DNA from: an uncultured Porphyromonadaceae bacterium
Lineage (GTDB): Bacteria; Bacteroidota; Bacteroidia; Bacteroidales; Muribaculaceae
Assembly: GCA_947174735.1 (NCBI GenBank)
Contig: CAMWKC010000022.1
Coordinates: 1-15,500, forward strand
Length of the DNA: 15,500 bases
Direction: 5' to 3'
The notes beneath the pieces were generated by a model. The model was not told the origin of the DNA. It saw only the letters and a program-made list of their open reading frames with translations, and ran no database searches. Position numbers and translations under genes: made by a program. Shown in pieces: positions 13,901 to 15,500 of the stretch; positions within the stretch are counted from its first letter, which is position 1; the number at the start of each line of letters is the position of its first letter.

Positions 13901-15500
13901 ATGACGATACGACACCTCCTACTTACAGCTCTTATGGCGGCAGCCATACTCACAGGCCATGCCCAGTCTCGCGGCAACGCCAACGTACTTGACCTCAAGC
14001 ACAGTATCAGAGACAACTCGATAGTATATCCCGAGAGTTTCGAGACTGACGCTCAGCGTATGCTTGAAGGGTGGTATATGAAAAATTATACTGCCAGTGA
14101 CGAACGTTACCGTAATATGGGTGACACTGAAGTGCCGGATGCCGAAGTAAAACGGCGTCTGGCTGCGTTGCCTACAGTCATAGATATGCCTTTCAACCAG
14201 ATAGTACGCAGCTATATTGATCGCTACACGCGTAACAGTCGTTCGCAGGTGGCAGTAATACTTGGACTGAGCCATTATTATATGCCTATCTTTGAACAGG
14301 CACTCGAAGAGCGCGGATTACCTCTTGAATTGAAATATCTGCCTGTCATAGAGTCGGGACTTGATCCTAACGCCGTGTCAAAACATGGCGCTACAGGTCT
14401 GTGGCAATTTATGATAGGTACAGCCAAAGGTCTGGGTCTCGAGGTTAACTCGCTTGTAGACGAACGCCGTGATCCGTATATATCTTCGGCTACCGCTGCC
14501 AGCTATCTGAAAGATCTGTACGACACCTATGGCGACTGGAGCCTTGCCATAGCAGCTTATAACTGCGGACCCGGTGCTGTCAACAAGGCGATACGCCGTG
14601 CCGGAGGAGACCCTAAAAAACATGACTTCTGGTCTATATATAATTATCTGAGTCCTGAGACACGTGGTTATGTACCGATGTTTATTGCGGCTAATTATGT
14701 TATGACTTATTATCAACAGCATAACATCAGCCCTGTGCTGGCAACTAAGCCTTTGGTGACAGACACGTTGCAGGTGAGCGAGCGTGTGCATTTCGAACAG
14801 ATTTCAAAAGTGCTTGATATACCGGTTGATGAATTGCGTATACTCAATCCGCAGTTCCGTGCTGATCTGATACCCGGTAGCGGGGAGGTGTCTTATACTC
14901 TTATACTTCCTGCACGTCAGATACAGGCCTATATTCTGAGTCAGGACGCTATCCTCGGTTATGAAAGTGAAAAGTATGCACGTCGTGAGACAGCTGAACC
15001 GGGTGAACAGTATGTGTCGGAAGAGATATTGGCCGATGCCGCTATTGCTGCGGAAGAAATGGAGAATAAAGATGATGAGAATATCCGTTCGGAAATGGCT
15101 GATGCTCCCACACTGAGCAATGAACAGCGTCTGCGTTCGGTAATTCATAAAGTAAAGGCCGGAGAGACATTAGCTTCGATAGCCAAAGACTATGAGGTGT
15201 CGGCACAGGAAATCCGTGAAATCAACGGTCTGCGACGCAATGCTCTGCGTGTAGGACAGCAATTGCGTATCAACACACCTACTTCATTAGGCAAGGAAAT
15301 AGAATCCAAAGAGGTAAACGCTATGGTCGCTGCAGTCGCCCAAAGCAACAAATCTACTGCTAAACAACAGTCAAAATCCTCGACTAAACAAGCCTCTAAA
15401 CAGGTTTCCAAACCTGCTGCAACTCCCAAATCTGCGGTCCACACAATCAAGAGCGGTGAGACGCTGTCTGTTATAGCAAGGAAATATGGTGTTTCAGTGG
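13901..15500 (+). CDS. mltD: MltD-type membrane-bound lytic murein transglycosylase with LysM repeats (3' end cut by window)
   Basis: The first 533 codons of a secreted peptidoglycan-cleaving enzyme that continues past the window. A signal peptide covers about 1-21 (hydrophobic LLLTALMAAAIL, then GHAQ). The SLT/GH23 domain spans about 110-270: the catalytic Glu is Glu151 in VIESGLDP, followed by GLWQF at 166-170 and the AAYNCGPG motif at 218-225. These enzymes cut the MurNAc-GlcNAc bond and leave 1,6-anhydro ends. A degenerate LysM-like segment lies at about 288-340, a clear LysM at about 414-457 (VKAGETLASIA), then a Lys/Ser/Gln-rich linker (about 458-513) and a second clear LysM from 514 (IKSGETLSVIA), interrupted by the edge. 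LysM modules bind peptidoglycan. No Shine-Dalgarno sequence precedes the ATG, and it sits 56 bases after the DUF5683 gene, probably in the same operon. Confidence 0.93.
   Translation, partial: MTIRHLLLTALMAAAILTGHAQSRGNANVLDLKHSIRDNSIVYPESFETDAQRMLEGWYMKNYTASDERYRNMGDTEVPDAEVKRRLAALPTVIDMPFNQIVRSYIDRYTRNSRSQVAVILGLSHYYMPIFEQALEERGLPLELKYLPVIESGLDPNAVSKHGATGLWQFMIGTAKGLGLEVNSLVDERRDPYISSATAASYLKDLYDTYGDWSLAIAAYNCGPGAVNKAIRRAGGDPKKHDFWSIYNYLSPETRGYVPMFIAANYVMTYYQQHNISPVLATKPLVTDTLQVSERVHFEQISKVLDIPVDELRILNPQFRADLIPGSGEVSYTLILPARQIQAYILSQDAILGYESEKYARRETAEPGEQYVSEEILADAAIAAEEMENKDDENIRSEMADAPTLSNEQRLRSVIHKVKAGETLASIAKDYEVSAQEIREINGLRRNALRVGQQLRINTPTSLGKEIESKEVNAMVAAVAQSNKSTAKQQSKSSTKQASKQVSKPAATPKSAVHTIKSGETLSVIARKYGVSV

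Noticed and set aside
14378..15148. Minus-strand open frames opposite the lytic transglycosylase
   Set aside because: The plus strand there encodes clear GH23 and LysM motifs, and the minus-strand translations show no domain.

Overview
The window looks like chromosomal DNA from a Bacteroidales bacterium, most likely of the Muribaculaceae (S24-7) type; the family assignment is inference. Support comes from Bacteroidota-style promoter elements (TAnnTTTG at about -7), starts without clear Shine-Dalgarno sequences, large secreted proteins with Por/T9SS-like C-terminal tails, a DUF5683 gene next to parB, and moderate GC with heavy use of the AUA isoleucine codon.

Left half, minus strand (about 235-9450): two giant paralogous genes lie head to tail, 48 bases apart. 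They encode secreted proteins of 1566 and 1488 residues and probably form one transcription unit running right to left. It would start at a promoter near 9570-9600 and end at a strong hairpin at 142-176. Both proteins share one architecture: signal peptide, propeller-like N-terminal region, two copies of an (Ig-like, FnIII, jelly-roll) unit, a CARDB-like domain, an FnIII domain split by a third jelly roll, and a C-terminal T9SS-like sorting tail. They look like cell-surface or secreted binding proteins. No catalytic motif was recognised.

The 355-base divergent intergenic region (9451-9805) carries outward promoters for the secreted pair and for a plus-strand MATE-family efflux transporter (9806-11227).

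Right part, plus strand (11347 to the window end): parA, parB, a DUF5683 membrane protein and an MltD-type lytic transglycosylase with LysM repeats, the last cut by the window edge. This order is, from memory, a conserved Bacteroidota chromosome-segregation and cell-wall cluster. parB overlaps the DUF5683 gene by 4 bases, so those two are probably translationally coupled. A perfect 12-bp inverted repeat sits just upstream of the proposed parA promoter and could be an operator or a terminator for the transporter gene.

No tRNA, rRNA, CRISPR array, insertion sequence, phage gene or canonical parS site was seen. Most of the window is ordinary core genome. The least-explained part is the pair of giant modular secreted proteins; no clearly new system was identified.
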